Shown here one piece after another: positions 23,399 to 32,342 of a DNA stretch of 51,344 bases. The notes under the pieces are model-generated. The model was not told the DNA's origin and ran no database searches. It saw nothing but the letters and a program-made list of their open reading frames with translations. The first letter of the stretch is position 1; each line of letters begins with the position of its first letter. The DNA comes from Aequorivita soesokkakensis (GTDB lineage Bacteria > Bacteroidota > Bacteroidia > Flavobacteriales > Flavobacteriaceae), in the NCBI RefSeq assembly GCF_001641085.1, contig NZ_LXIE01000048.1, positions 1 to 51,344 on the forward strand, given 5' to 3'. Made by a program: the position numbers and the translations under genes.

Positions 23399-25012
23399 AT
23401 GGTTAACAAATACTACCAACCCTATAATCCCAATCTGGATTTTTCAGGATTGGACCATATTGTTGTTGGCAGCGGAATAGGCGGATTGACCGTCGCCACT
23501 TGGCTCGCAAAGAGTGGGAAAAAAGTTGCAATCTTTGAACGTCATTATGTTCCCGGTGGCTTTACGCATAGCTTTAAAAGAAAAGATGGTTTTCAATGGG
23601 ACGTTGGCGTTCATTATGTGGGGAATATGGCAGAAGACTCTTCGCTTCGAGGTTTTTTCGATTTTTTGACAGATGGAAAACTGAAATGGGAATCCATGGG
23701 CGAAGTATACGATGTTGCACATATTGACGGCACAGAATATAAATTTAAAGCTGGAAAAGAAAACTTCAGAAAACAACTCATAAATTATTTTCCCGACGAA
23801 GAAAAAGCGATTGATGCCTATTTGGAACTCATTGCCAAAACTAACAAACGCGCAAGTATTTTCTTTTTTGAAAAGATTTTTGAACCTTGGTTCAGCAAGT
23901 CAGTTGGTTGGATTTTTAGAAAACGATATTCCAAGTTTTCACAAAGAACCACTTGGGAGGTTTTAAGTGAACTCACAAAAAACCAACGGTTGATTGCCGT
24001 GTTATGTGCCCAATGCGGCAATTACGGCCTTTCCCCAAAAAATAGCAGTTTTGGAGCGCACGCAATGGTTATCGGGCATTTTTTGGAAGGCGGCTACTAC
24101 CCTATTGGCGGTGCAGACCAGATCTGCGAAAAAACCCTTGCGGTATTTACGGCACACGGCGGTAAAATTTTTATTAATGCAGATGTTACCGAAATCGTTA
24201 CCAAAAACAATCGTGTTCAAGGAATTAACCTTGGCGAAAAATTCATTCCGTGCAAAAGTGTGATAAGCAACATTGGAGTGAACAATACCTTTAATTATCT
24301 CCTTTCGGAAGAAGACAGGAAAGTATGCAATTTCAGTCTAAAAAATGTGCAGCCCGCCAGTGCCCATATTTGTCTATATCTCGGATTAAATAAATCCAGC
24401 GAAGCTCTAAATCTTCCGAAGCACAATCTATGGTATTACAAACACGAAGGCATTGATAAAATATTTGACGAAGCCACTCTGGAAAATGCTCCCGAAAATT
24501 TTGCATATATCTCCTTCCCTTCCGCAAAAGATCCAAACTGGGAAACCAAAAACCCAGGCACGGCAACAATACAAGCCATTTCCGTGGGAAATATGGATTG
24601 GTTTGAAGAATTTAAAGATTCCTATTGGATGAAGCGTGGCGATGAATATTTAAAACTCAAAAAGAATTTTGAAGCCGAAATGCTAAAAATTCTATACAAA
24701 TTTTTTCCGCAGATTGAGGGAACCATTGTGGCTTCCGAGGTTTCAACCCCGCTCTCTACAGAAAATTTCACAAATTATAAAAACGGCGAAATCTACGGTT
24801 TGGCACATTCCGCGGAACGATTCACGCTTCCTTTTTTACGCCCGAAAACAAAAATAAAAGGGCTTTTTTTAACTGGGCAGGATATAACATTGGTCGGTGT
24901 GGCAGGCGCCATGCTTTCAGGTTTGCTTTGTGCCACGGCCATTTTGAAATTCAATTCGTGGAAAATTTTTAAGGAAGTGAAGAGATCAAAAAATTCAGAA
25001 TTTGGGTTTTGA
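23399..25012 (+). CDS. carotenoid isomerase/retinol saturase-like FAD oxidoreductase
   Basis: A 537-residue flavoprotein of the phytoene-desaturase/CrtISO/retinol saturase group. The N-terminal dinucleotide fold reads IVVGSGIGGLTVATWLAKSG (residues about 22-41), then ERHYVPGGFTHSF. A C-terminal FAD motif FLTGQDITLVGVAGAMLSG completes the site. Such enzymes saturate or isomerise double bonds of carotenoids or related polyenes; the true substrate here is open. No crt genes are beside it. A 7-bp tandem repeat follows its stop. Confidence 0.88.
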   Translation: MVNKYYQPYNPNLDFSGLDHIVVGSGIGGLTVATWLAKSGKKVAIFERHYVPGGFTHSFKRKDGFQWDVGVHYVGNMAEDSSLRGFFDFLTDGKLKWESMGEVYDVAHIDGTEYKFKAGKENFRKQLINYFPDEEKAIDAYLELIAKTNKRASIFFFEKIFEPWFSKSVGWIFRKRYSKFSQRTTWEVLSELTKNQRLIAVLCAQCGNYGLSPKNSSFGAHAMVIGHFLEGGYYPIGGADQICEKTLAVFTAHGGKIFINADVTEIVTKNNRVQGINLGEKFIPCKSVISNIGVNNTFNYLLSEEDRKVCNFSLKNVQPASAHICLYLGLNKSSEALNLPKHNLWYYKHEGIDKIFDEATLENAPENFAYISFPSAKDPNWETKNPGTATIQAISVGNMDWFEEFKDSYWMKRGDEYLKLKKNFEAEMLKILYKFFPQIEGTIVASEVSTPLSTENFTNYKNGEIYGLAHSAERFTLPFLRPKTKIKGLFLTGQDITLVGVAGAMLSGLLCATAILKFNSWKIFKEVKRSKNSEFGF

Positions 25013-25088
25013 GATTTGGAATTTGGAATTTGGGATTTGGAATTTGGGATTTGGGATTTGGGATTTGGGATTTGGGATTTGGGATTTT
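25013..25088. repeat. heptamer tandem repeat (GGGATTT)
   Basis: About eleven copies of a 7-bp unit, GGGATTT with some GGAATTT variants, between the FAD oxidoreductase stop and the SulP promoter. Confidence 0.85.
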
Positions 25089-25158
25089 AAATAATTCCAT
25101 TTTAATCTTAAGTCTTGTATCTTTCAGCGAAGCGGTCTTTAGTCTATTTTCAAAACCT

Positions 25159-25166
25159 TATATTTG
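25159..25166 (+). promoter_or_regulatory. SulP promoter, -7 box
   Basis: TATATTTG (TAnnTTTG), 19 bp before the ATG of the SulP gene; a TTTA about 20 bp further up could be the -33 element. Confidence 0.5.
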
Positions 25167-25185
25167 CCGCCTTTAAAAAATAAAA

Positions 25186-26802
25186 ATGCTCGCAAAATAT
25201 TTATTATCCTTTACCCAAAACCCAAAAAACGATATTCTTTCAGGACTTACCGTAGCCTTGGCTTTGGTGCCTGAAGCCGTTGCCTTCGCTTTTGTTGCAG
25301 GAATTGACCCTTTGGTTGGTTTGTACGGAGCCTTTATAATGGGGGTTGTTACCGCCCTTTTCGGTGGACGTCCTGGAATGATTTCTGGCGCAACGGGCGC
25401 AATGGCCGTGGTGATGGTACATTTAATTCAAAAAGGGAATGAGGTTGGATTGACTATGGTTGATCCAGTTCAAAATCTCGGGCTGCAATGGCTTTTTATT
25501 ACACTTTTATTTGTGGGTGCTATTCAGATTCTTGCAGGTGTTTTCAAATTGGGAAAATTTGTTAGACTTATTCCACACCCAGTAATGATGGGCTTTGTGA
25601 ACGGTTTGGCAATCGTGATTTTCCTTTCGCAATTAGGCCTTTTTAAAGAAAGTCGCGGCACAGTTCCGCAATGGTTAACCGGCCCAGATTTATGGGTTAT
25701 GTTGGCGTTGGTTGGATTGACAATGGGAATTATGTTCGGCTTGCCAAAGCTTACCAAAAAACTTCCCGCAGCATTGATAGCAATTATTGTTGTGGCTTGC
25801 ATAACAATTTTCGGAGGTATTGATGTGAGCACCGTTGGCTCCTTTATTCGTGACGGTGGCGGTAGTGGTTTAAAAGGTTCACTTCCACATTTTCAAACAC
25901 AGATATTTGGGTTTTTAGAAACATTAAACGGACATTGGGATTTAATACTTTCAACAGCATTTTTATTGGCTGCCGTAGGTTTAATTGAATCTTTAATGAC
26001 GTTAAACCTAATAGACGAAATGACCGAAACCCGTGGAAGCGGAAATCGGGAATGTGTTGCCCAAGGTGGTGCAAATATTTTGAATGGGTTTTTCGGCGGA
26101 ATGGGCGGTTGTGCTATGATCGGGCAATCCATTATCAACGTAAGTTCGGGCGGACGTGGCAGACTTTCGGGAGCTACGGCAGCAATTGCACTTTTATGTT
26201 TTGTGCTTTTCGGCGCTCCCTTGATTGAACAAATCCCCATCGCAGCTTTGGTGGGTGTTATGTTTATGGTGGTTATAGGCACTTTTGCGTGGAGCAGCTT
26301 TAGGATTCTCAATAAAATTCCAGTGGCAGATGCAATCGTTTTGATTACAGTTTCCGCAGTTACTGTTTGGCAGGATTTGGCCATTGCGGTTTTTGTGGGT
26401 GTAATTATGAGTGCCCTTGTTTTTGCATGGAAAAGCGCCACGATGATTCGCGCCCGAAAACGAATTAAGGAAGACGGTACGAAAGTTTATGAAATTTGGG
26501 GGCCGTTATTTTTTGGATCTACTTCAGCATTCAATACAAAATTTGATATTTCAACCGATCCAGATTCTATTGAAATAGACTTTATTGAGTCTAAAATTTC
26601 TGACCATTCTGGCGTGGAAGCTGTGCGAAATATAGCCAATAAATACATCGATGGCGGGAAGAACGTAAAACTAACGCACCTCAGCCCAGACTGTAAAGCA
26701 CTTCTTTTAAAATGGAATCCAGAGTTTGAAACCATTATTGAAGATTCGGTGGAAGATCCCCGGTATTATGTGGTTACCGATACTTTGGATGCCGAAGCAT
26801 AA
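25186..26802 (+). CDS. SulP-family anion transporter with STAS domain
   Basis: A 538-residue inner-membrane protein. About a dozen hydrophobic segments cover residues 10-420, with DILSGLTVALALVPEAVAFA near the N-terminus, the typical SulP start. Residues about 425-525 form a cytosolic STAS domain (VYEIWGPLFFGSTSAF, IDFIESKISDHSGVEAV). Family members carry sulfate, bicarbonate or other anions; with sodium they serve carbon uptake in marine bacteria. No sulfate-assimilation or carbonic-anhydrase genes are adjacent, so the substrate is unresolved. Confidence 0.93.
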   Translation: MLAKYLLSFTQNPKNDILSGLTVALALVPEAVAFAFVAGIDPLVGLYGAFIMGVVTALFGGRPGMISGATGAMAVVMVHLIQKGNEVGLTMVDPVQNLGLQWLFITLLFVGAIQILAGVFKLGKFVRLIPHPVMMGFVNGLAIVIFLSQLGLFKESRGTVPQWLTGPDLWVMLALVGLTMGIMFGLPKLTKKLPAALIAIIVVACITIFGGIDVSTVGSFIRDGGGSGLKGSLPHFQTQIFGFLETLNGHWDLILSTAFLLAAVGLIESLMTLNLIDEMTETRGSGNRECVAQGGANILNGFFGGMGGCAMIGQSIINVSSGGRGRLSGATAAIALLCFVLFGAPLIEQIPIAALVGVMFMVVIGTFAWSSFRILNKIPVADAIVLITVSAVTVWQDLAIAVFVGVIMSALVFAWKSATMIRARKRIKEDGTKVYEIWGPLFFGSTSAFNTKFDISTDPDSIEIDFIESKISDHSGVEAVRNIANKYIDGGKNVKLTHLSPDCKALLLKWNPEFETIIEDSVEDPRYYVVTDTLDAEA

Positions 26803-26905
26803 TTAGCTCCCAAAAAATCCTTTATAAAAAAAGTTCATTTCTGCATTTTAGCAAAAATTTATAATAGCCTTTTTAAGGTTCTTTATAAATTTATAAGAAA
26901 ATAGT

Positions 26906-27328
26906 ATGCGGAATTTTAAACATTTCGGGATGTTACTGCTGCTCGTATTATTTTTCGGCGCCTGCAACATCCCCAAAGACCCAAACAATTCATACGAAAA
27001 CGCAAAAATATCTTCATTGCGCGTGGGTATTGTTTCAAAAACAGATTCCACCACAACTTCTTTCGAAAAAAAACTTGTAGCGAATTTTGCAGAACAAGAA
27101 AAGATGCAAACCCAATTCACCACAGACAATGAAACGGAATTGGTAAAAAAACTCGAAAATTACCAATTGGATATTGTTCTGGGCGGTTTCGAAAAAAAAT
27201 CAAATTGGAAAACCAAAGTTGGAATGACCAAACCCTATGATGACAATCACGTTCTGTTTATACCTCGGGGCGAAAACCGCTTGCTTTATCAGCTTGAAAA
27301 ATTCCTTGATAAAAACCAAAAACCATGA
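26906..27328 (+). CDS. small lipoprotein with solute-binding-like domain
   Basis: A 140-residue lipoprotein: MRNFKHFGMLLLLVLFFGAC has a lipobox with Cys20. The rest (LRVGIVSKTDSTTTSFEKKL, LVKKLENYQLDIVLGGFEKK, GMTKPYDDNHVLFIPRGEN) resembles one lobe of a family 3 solute-binding protein, about half the normal size. It overlaps the CDF transporter gene by 4 bp (ATGA), so it may be a metal-binding or sensing partner of that pump. That link is inference from gene order only. Confidence 0.72.
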   Translation: MRNFKHFGMLLLLVLFFGACNIPKDPNNSYENAKISSLRVGIVSKTDSTTTSFEKKLVANFAEQEKMQTQFTTDNETELVKKLENYQLDIVLGGFEKKSNWKTKVGMTKPYDDNHVLFIPRGENRLLYQLEKFLDKNQKP

Positions 27329-28287
27329 GAGCAGAAGCCTTTGAACTTCCAGAACATTTAAAGGAAAAACTATCGAAAGCCAAAAAACTGGAATGGATTA
27401 CCATACTATATTTGGTAACGGTTGTTGTAATTATGTATTTGGTTATGGGTTCTTCCCAAGCAATGAAAACCGCTTGGCTGGAAGATGCGCTGAGTATGGT
27501 TCCGGCAATTTCATTTTTGATAGCTTCCCGCATTTACAACAAAAAGCCTACCCGAAAATTTCAATATGGCTTTCACCGTGTATTCAGCATTGCATTTTTA
27601 ACGGGAAGCGTTGCCCTCTTTGGAATGGGACTTTTTCTTTTAGTAGATTCCGCTATAACGCTGATAAAGGCAGAACACGCCACTATTGGGACCATGGTGT
27701 TGTTTGGGAAACAAATTTGGATGGGTTGGATTATGATTGCAGCATTAATATATAGTTCACTGCCAGCAATGTATTTGGGTTATAAGAAATTGCCGCTCGC
27801 AAAAAAGCTTCACAATAAAATTCTTTATACCGATGCCAATGCACAAAAAGCCGATTATATGACCGGATTCGCCGCAATGGTTGGAATTCTGGGACTCGGT
27901 ATGGGCTGGTGGTGGGCAGATGCCAGCGCGGCACTGTTTATTTCCTTTTCCGTTTTGAAGGATGGCTATACCAATTTAAAAGATGCAGTAGAAGATTTAA
28001 TGGACAGAAAGCCGCTACATATTGAAGATGACAAACCCGACGAATTGGTGGAAAAAGTTGAAAGTTTTGTAAAATCCTGGGATTGGGTGAAAAATGCCAA
28101 GGCACGGTTTCGGGAAGAGGGACAGGTATATTTTGGCGATGTACAGGTCATTGTGAAATCAGGCACAGGCGTTTCCAAATCAATTGAAATAGGATTGGAA
28201 AAACTTCACGAATTTCATTGGAAGATTTATGATGTAACCATAATGCCCGTTAATGAAATTAAAGATTATTCTGAAAAGCAATCTTAA
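27325..28287 (+). CDS. cation diffusion facilitator (CDF) transporter
   Basis: A 320-residue inner-membrane metal/proton antiporter with about six membrane spans. WLEDALSMVP near residue 52 and YTDANAQKADYMTG near 170 carry the acidic residues of the transport site; the latter matches the D-x3-D/H pattern of CDF helix 5. A cytosolic C-terminal domain (about 235-315) ends the protein. Zinc, iron, cobalt or cadmium are possible substrates. It is translationally coupled to the small lipoprotein in front. Confidence 0.9.
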   Translation: MRAEAFELPEHLKEKLSKAKKLEWITILYLVTVVVIMYLVMGSSQAMKTAWLEDALSMVPAISFLIASRIYNKKPTRKFQYGFHRVFSIAFLTGSVALFGMGLFLLVDSAITLIKAEHATIGTMVLFGKQIWMGWIMIAALIYSSLPAMYLGYKKLPLAKKLHNKILYTDANAQKADYMTGFAAMVGILGLGMGWWWADASAALFISFSVLKDGYTNLKDAVEDLMDRKPLHIEDDKPDELVEKVESFVKSWDWVKNAKARFREEGQVYFGDVQVIVKSGTGVSKSIEIGLEKLHEFHWKIYDVTIMPVNEIKDYSEKQS

Positions 28288-28299
28288 ATTTCAAAACTT

Positions 28300-28806
28300 C
28301 TATTGTCTCGAAAAGTGAAAATCAATCTTTCTCAATTCTCCATCTACCTGGCCTTCAATCCACGCGTGGAGTGAATCTTTGGCAGGATTTGAATAAGTAA
28401 TGCGTTGTGGAAAATCGTGGTTTTTATTTTCAAAGGTAAACTGTCCATTTTCCGAAGAAATCATTTTGAATGAAACTGGTTTTGAATCTTTTTGATTTGC
28501 TGTTGCCACAGTAAGCACCAAGTCTTCTCCTTTTTTCTCCAATGCCATAGTTTCCGCAAAAACAACTTTCCCATCCACTTCAACAAAGCTATAAGCCGTT
28601 AAAGTGCTGGCATTTTCTGCAGACCAGGTTTCTTGTGAATACTCCGCGGCGTTTTGGTTAACCCAAGTTCCCAAAAGCCACTGCAATTCCTCTATTTTTT
28701 CAGAACTTTTGGCAACAATTTCTGTTTCGGATTTTTCTGCTTCTGAACTGTTTTTACAGGAGTTTAGTAATAGCGGAAACACTAAAAACAACAAATACTT
28801 TTTCAT
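28300..28806 (-). CDS. lipoprotein with DUF6265-like domain
   Basis: A 168-residue lipoprotein. I choose the ATG at 28804-28806 because it gives MKKYLLFLVFPLLLNSC with a lipobox (Cys17); a longer in-frame reading adds 44 basic residues and hides the signal. The domain starts IEELQWLLGTWVNQNAAEYS, with a later ENKNHDFPQRITY, as in the small lipocalin-like DUF6265 family. Function is unknown. It is the last gene of a three-gene minus-strand group and converges with the CDF gene at 12 bp distance. Confidence 0.8.
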   Translation of the reverse strand: MKKYLLFLVFPLLLNSCKNSSEAEKSETEIVAKSSEKIEELQWLLGTWVNQNAAEYSQETWSAENASTLTAYSFVEVDGKVVFAETMALEKKGEDLVLTVATANQKDSKPVSFKMISSENGQFTFENKNHDFPQRITYSNPAKDSLHAWIEGQVDGELRKIDFHFSRQ

Positions 28807-28850
28807 AGGTTTAGGTTTTGTTCGGTGAAGGTATTGAAAAAAGCTTTTAG

Positions 28851-29189
28851 CTATAGAATTCTTAAGCCATTCTGAACTTCTTTTCCTGGCTGTAAAAGCG
28901 TTACGTTTTTCCCTTCCACAGCGCCCAATACAAGACATTCGCTCATAAAATTGGCAATCTGTTTCTTCGGGAAATTCACCACGGCAATTACTTGTTTCCC
29001 TATTAATTCCTCTTTTGAATACAGGGAAGTAATCTGCGCCGATGTTTTCCTTTTCCCAAGTTCGCTTCCAAAATCTACTAAAAGTTGATACGAAGGATTT
29101 CGAGCTTCGGGAAAATCGTTAGCTTCAATAATGGTTCCCACGCGCATTTCAACCTTTTCAAAATCGGCCCAAGAAAGATTATTCGTCAT
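28851..29189 (-). CDS. CsaA-like tRNA-binding protein
   Basis: A 112-residue single OB-fold protein of the tRNA-binding (CsaA/YgjH) type. WADFEKVEMRVGTIIEANDF is the usual start, GKQVIAVVNFPKKQIANFMS and SECLVLGA follow in canonical order. CsaA binds tRNA and has been proposed as a protein chaperone. Length is standard (108-112). It overlaps the gene upstream by 11 bp. Confidence 0.92.
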   Translation of the reverse strand: MTNNLSWADFEKVEMRVGTIIEANDFPEARNPSYQLLVDFGSELGKRKTSAQITSLYSKEELIGKQVIAVVNFPKKQIANFMSECLVLGAVEGKNVTLLQPGKEVQNGLRIL

Positions 29190-29490
29190 GATGAATGGTA
29201 AGTTTTTTAATCATTTCAGGGGAAATCTCGCCTTGGTCTGCGCCGTAAACATCAACGAGCAAACCTTTCTTTCCATCGTGGGTTTCAATCAAATAAAGAA
29301 TTGTATTATCCCCAGGATCGGTCATTCCTTCGAAACGATAGAATTTAACAACGTCCAATTCGCCTGCCTTCCATTGCTTTTTAAGGTTTTTGGATTCTAT
29401 GCCTTCGCCCACTAGATTAAAATCTTCTGTAAAACCGTGATTTTGCAAATCTTCAATGGCCACGGATAGTGATGAATATGAGTTTTTCAT
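29179..29490 (-). CDS. small conserved cytosolic protein
   Basis: A 103-residue protein beginning MKNSYSSLSVAIEDLQNHGF, with YRFEGMTDPGDNTILYLIE in the middle. Similar Bacteroidota proteins are, as I recall, often labelled phosphoribosylpyrophosphate synthetase, which cannot be right at this length (the enzyme has over 300 residues and a PRPP motif, absent here). Function is unknown. It leads a unit with the CsaA-like gene (11-bp overlap) and the DUF6265 lipoprotein. Confidence 0.8.
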   Translation of the reverse strand: MKNSYSSLSVAIEDLQNHGFTEDFNLVGEGIESKNLKKQWKAGELDVVKFYRFEGMTDPGDNTILYLIETHDGKKGLLVDVYGADQGEISPEMIKKLTIHHDE

Positions 29491-29508
29491 AAGTTTAATT
29501 TTAGATTT

Positions 29509-29540
29509 TAAAGTTAATGGAGATATTTTGCAACGGCAAA
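29509..29540 (-). promoter_or_regulatory. promoter of the 29490-28300 group
   Basis: Minus strand: TTTG (29537-29540), 20 bp, then TAACTTTA (29509-29516), one base off TAnnTTTG. It lies 18 bp before the ATG of the 103-residue protein. Confidence 0.5.
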
Positions 29541-29691
29541 GTTTTATAAATTCTTTAATAGAAAAGTTTAAAAGTTGAGGAGTTTAAGAGTTTAGAAGCG
29601 AATAACCCATTAACTTAATAACTCAATAACTTAGTGATTCAAAAATCGTAACTTTAAACCATAGTTTACAACCAATATAGAAAAGAAGAAA

Positions 29692-30246
29692 ATGGCAAGA
29701 ACAGAATCTAAAATGCTTCCCTTGGGAACCAAAGCGCCAGATTTTACATTGATCAACGCTATAACGGCAAAACCGGTTTCACTAAAAGACGTTCGTGGCG
29801 AAAAAGGTACGGTGGTTATGTTTATCTGCAATCACTGCCCTTTTGTGAAACACGTAAACGAAGAAATTGTGCGCCTCTGCAATGATTATCGGGTTACAGG
29901 TTTTGGGTTTGTTGCTATTAGCAGTAACGATGTAATCAATTATCCAGACGATTCACCTGCCGAAATGTGGCGGACAGCTCAAAAGCATAGTTACCCATTT
30001 CCTTATTTATACGATGAAACCCAAGAAGTGGCAAAAGCATACGATGCTGCTTGCACTCCGGATTTCTACCTTTTTGATGATGCATTGAAACTTGTTTATA
30101 GAGGTCAATTAGACAATTCCCGTCCCGGAAATGGCATTCCCGTAAACGGTCGCGACCTTCGCGAAGCATTGGACAATATCCTTAATAACAATCCGCAACG
30201 GAAGGATCAAAAACCGAGTATTGGGTGTAATATTAAGTGGAAATAG
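29692..30246 (+). CDS. thioredoxin-fold (AhpC/TSA-like) protein
   Basis: A 184-residue redoxin without signal peptide. GTKAPDFTLINA is the family start; the active-site motif is ICNHCPFVK with Cys46 and Cys49 (C-x-x-C), and the cis-proline loop is CTPDFYLFD near residue 116. The form CNHCPFV is typical for a group of cytosolic thioredoxin-like proteins in Bacteroidota and cyanobacteria of unknown specific target. The C-terminus has another cysteine (SIGCNIKWK), perhaps a resolving one. A GC-rich hairpin pair follows. Confidence 0.9.
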   Translation: MARTESKMLPLGTKAPDFTLINAITAKPVSLKDVRGEKGTVVMFICNHCPFVKHVNEEIVRLCNDYRVTGFGFVAISSNDVINYPDDSPAEMWRTAQKHSYPFPYLYDETQEVAKAYDAACTPDFYLFDDALKLVYRGQLDNSRPGNGIPVNGRDLREALDNILNNNPQRKDQKPSIGCNIKWK

Positions 30247-30325
30247 CCCCCTAACCCCCGAAGGGGGAATTTCATACGCTTCGCTAATAAGCTCCTCCCC
30301 TTTGGGGAGGCTGGGAGGGGCTTAC
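30245..30325. repeat. GC-rich double-hairpin intergenic repeat
   Basis: Between the thioredoxin-like gene and the convergent DinB-like gene. CCCCC/GGGGG (30255-30259 with 30263-30267) and CCTCCCC/GGGGAGG (30294-30300 with 30304-30310) form two hairpins, and the outer ends AGCCCC...GGGGCT are complementary as well. I recall this G/C-rich element as a dispersed repeat in Flavobacteriaceae. It may serve as the terminator of both genes. Confidence 0.65.
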
Positions 30326-30855
30326 CACCCTTCCCTTTTCAGCAGGTTTTCTATATGTGCGTAATGATGGTTGCTGTGCCAAGCGTAGCTGCCAACGGTT
30401 TCTGCAAGGGTATAATTGCGATTGCGAGCTGGATGGTGAAATTCTTTTAGCAATTGCTCCTGTGACAATCCCTTTACCAAATAAACCCATTTTGCGTGCA
30501 AAGCGCTTATTGCGGCCAAAGACAAGTCAATTGGCGCATTTTTGGCATCAGCGGTTTCTGCCCAAGCCTTTTCATCATAGACTTTTATGGTCGGCAATGC
30601 TTCAGTCAATGCCCATTTAAAACGGTTATAGGCATTGTGATGGCTGTCATAAACGTGATGGATTGTTTGACGAACCGTCCAACCTTCAGGCCTATAAGGG
30701 GTATTTAACTGATCATTGGAAAGCTTGCTCACTAAATTTTCAAATCGGCTTGGAAAATGTTCCAAAATAGAAATCCAAGCTTCCAGTTTTTCAGCAGTGA
30801 TGTTTGAAGGGCAATCGAACTTACCGATTGGGTATTTAAGTTTTTCAATTTCCAT
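30322..30855 (-). CDS. DinB/YfiT-type putative metal-dependent transferase
   Basis: A 177-residue four-helix protein. IEKLKYPIGKF and RPEGWTVRQTIHHVYDSHHN are hallmarks of the YfiT (BstA) branch, and NHHYAHIENLLKREGW closes it; three histidines (about 66, 157 and 161) would bind one metal. In Bacillus the relative YfiT is a bacillithiol S-transferase; whether this organism has bacillithiol cannot be seen here. Length is typical (170-178). It follows the immunophilin gene on the same strand after 106 bp of repeats. Confidence 0.88.
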   Translation of the reverse strand: MEIEKLKYPIGKFDCPSNITAEKLEAWISILEHFPSRFENLVSKLSNDQLNTPYRPEGWTVRQTIHHVYDSHHNAYNRFKWALTEALPTIKVYDEKAWAETADAKNAPIDLSLAAISALHAKWVYLVKGLSQEQLLKEFHHPARNRNYTLAETVGSYAWHSNHHYAHIENLLKREGW

Positions 30856-30904
30856 TAGTGAATTGGTGAATTAGTGAATATGTGAGTCTGTGAATTAGTG
30901 AATT
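30856..30904. repeat. short direct repeats (GTGAATTA-type)
   Basis: About six imperfect copies of an 8-bp word around GTGAATTA/GTGAATAT directly before the ATG of the DinB-like gene. Confidence 0.6.
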
Positions 30905-30961
30905 CGGGATTATTGATTTGAATTAACAAAGCCCTAATCCCTCATCGCTAATTCCTAATAC

Positions 30962-31894
30962 CTATTTAACATCCATCAATTCCACATCAAAAATCAAGGA
31001 TGCGTTTGGAGGAATAACCCCGCCAGCTCCGCGCTCGCCATAACCTAAATGTGAAGGGATTACAAAACGGGCCTTATCGCCTACTTGTAATAATTGAATG
31101 CCTTCATCCCAACCAGAGATTACCTGCCCAACGCCCAATTGAAAGTCGATTGGCTGTTTTCTTTTGTATGATGAATCAAACTCGGTTCCATCAGTCAGCG
31201 CACCTTTGTAATGTACTGAAACAGTTTTTCCTTTTTCAGCTTTTTTCCCGCTTCCTTTTTGGATTATTTTGTAAAGAAGTCCGCTATCCGTTCTATCAAA
31301 ACCTTCTGAAACTTTCTTTAGTTCAGCTTCCTCTTTTGCTTTTTTTGCGGCAATGCGCTGTTCTCTTTCACCTGTAAAACTTCTAAAAGCCTCAACAGCG
31401 TTCCATTTTTTAGCTTCCTCACCTACACGGATTATTTCAACTTTCTGCATTGTATCGCCTTGTGCAACGCTATCAACAACATCTTGTCCTTCTACTACAT
31501 TTCCAAATACGGTGTGTTTATCGTCCAACCAAGGGGTTGCAACGTGGGTGATAAAAAATTGGCTCCCATTGCTTGATGGGCCAGAGTTTGCCATTGAAAG
31601 AACGCCCGGCGTGTCGTGGCGAAGGTCTTGATGGAACTCATCCTCAAAATCGTAACCCGGTCCGCCAGAACCTGTTCCTTTTGGATCGCCGCCCTGAATC
31701 ATAAAATCTGGGATTACACGGTGAAATTTCAAACCGTCATAATAGGGTGTTCCCTGTGGTTTTGCTGAATTTTCCAAGTTCCCTTCAGCCAAGGCCACAA
31801 AGTTTCCAACCGTTCCCGGGGTTTTATCGTGCGTAAGTTTTATAAGAATTTCTCCTTTTTCTGTCGTTATTTTTGCGTAAATACCGTCTTGCAT
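30962..31894 (-). CDS. cyclophilin-FKBP fusion peptidylprolyl isomerase
   Basis: A 310-residue dual isomerase. I start at the ATG at 31892-31894 ([18 protein letters not shown]). Residues about 1-165 are a cyclophilin, with [25 protein letters not shown] and DDKHTVFG intact. A charged helical linker (about 170-205, [17 protein letters not shown]) joins it to an FKBP domain (about 210-310) with [31 protein letters not shown] and GYGERG...IPPNA intact. Both active sites look functional. No signal peptide, so cytosolic. Dual-family immunophilins have been described in a few bacteria, including Flavobacterium. Confidence 0.93.
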   Translation of the reverse strand: MQDGIYAKITTEKGEILIKLTHDKTPGTVGNFVALAEGNLENSAKPQGTPYYDGLKFHRVIPDFMIQGGDPKGTGSGGPGYDFEDEFHQDLRHDTPGVLSMANSGPSSNGSQFFITHVATPWLDDKHTVFGNVVEGQDVVDSVAQGDTMQKVEIIRVGEEAKKWNAVEAFRSFTGEREQRIAAKKAKEEAELKKVSEGFDRTDSGLLYKIIQKGSGKKAEKGKTVSVHYKGALTDGTEFDSSYKRKQPIDFQLGVGQVISGWDEGIQLLQVGDKARFVIPSHLGYGERGAGGVIPPNASLIFDVELMDVK

Positions 31895-31918
31895 TTTTTG
31901 TTTTTTTAAATTGAAACG

Positions 31919-31926
31919 CAAAGGTA
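31919..31926 (-). promoter_or_regulatory. immunophilin promoter, -7 box
   Basis: Minus strand reads TACCTTTG, the commonest form of TAnnTTTG, 24 bp before the ATG. Confidence 0.5.
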
Positions 31927-31971
31927 AGGAAATAGGAAGAAAGAATTACTAGCGACTAGCGATGAGGAATG

Positions 31972-32340
31972 AGCGATTAGGGTTCTACATACATGCGTTA
32001 GGGTTTTTTTATACTCCGTTAGGGTTCTATATACATACATTAGGGTTGTGGGACCTATCCGTTAGGGTTCTACATACATACGTTAGGGTTGTGGGACGTA
32101 TCCGTTAGGGTTCTATATACATCCGTTAGGGTTGTGGGACGTATCCGTTAGGGTTGTGGGACGTATCCGTTAGGGTTGTGGGACGTATCCGTTAGGGTTC
32201 TGAACCCTAACACATGGTTTTAAGACCCAAACGCATGGTTAAAAGACCCAAACGGGAAGGATTGAATGGTATCTAGCGGGGTTTAGGAATTATATGAGAG
32301 GTTACTGAACGTATATAGAAGGGTTTGGAAAGGGTAAATT
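31972..32340 (+). repeat. TTAGGGTT tandem repeat array B
   Basis: The 532 bp between the immunophilin ATG and the next gene hold this array. At least ten copies of (G)TTAGGGTT recur with a period of about 21-22 bp up to 32211; the commonest unit is GTTAGGGTTGTGGGACGTAT plus CC. The last copy forms a perfect hairpin, GTTAGGGTT (32191-32199) with AACCCTAAC (32203-32211). Divergent remnants continue to a segment GAACGTATATAGAAGGGT that also ends array A. Units are adjacent, without spacers. No gene is seen. Confidence 0.9.
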
Positions 32341-32342
32341 TG
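32335..32342 (+). promoter_or_regulatory. promoter of cassette array B, -7 box
   Basis: TAAATTTG (TAnnTTTG) in the context GGGTAAATTTGTATATT, nearly identical to the segment at 14204-14220. It lies 56 bp before the first cassette boundary (GTT at 32399). Confidence 0.5.

Noticed and set aside
29179-29490. Phosphoribosylpyrophosphate synthetase
   Set aside because: At 103 residues, and without the PRPP-binding motif, the enzyme name sometimes attached to such proteins cannot apply.
31972-32211. Telomere-like TTAGGG repeats marking a chromosome end
   Set aside because: Core genes continue on both sides, and the period is 21-22 bp rather than 6. The resemblance is limited to the word itself.
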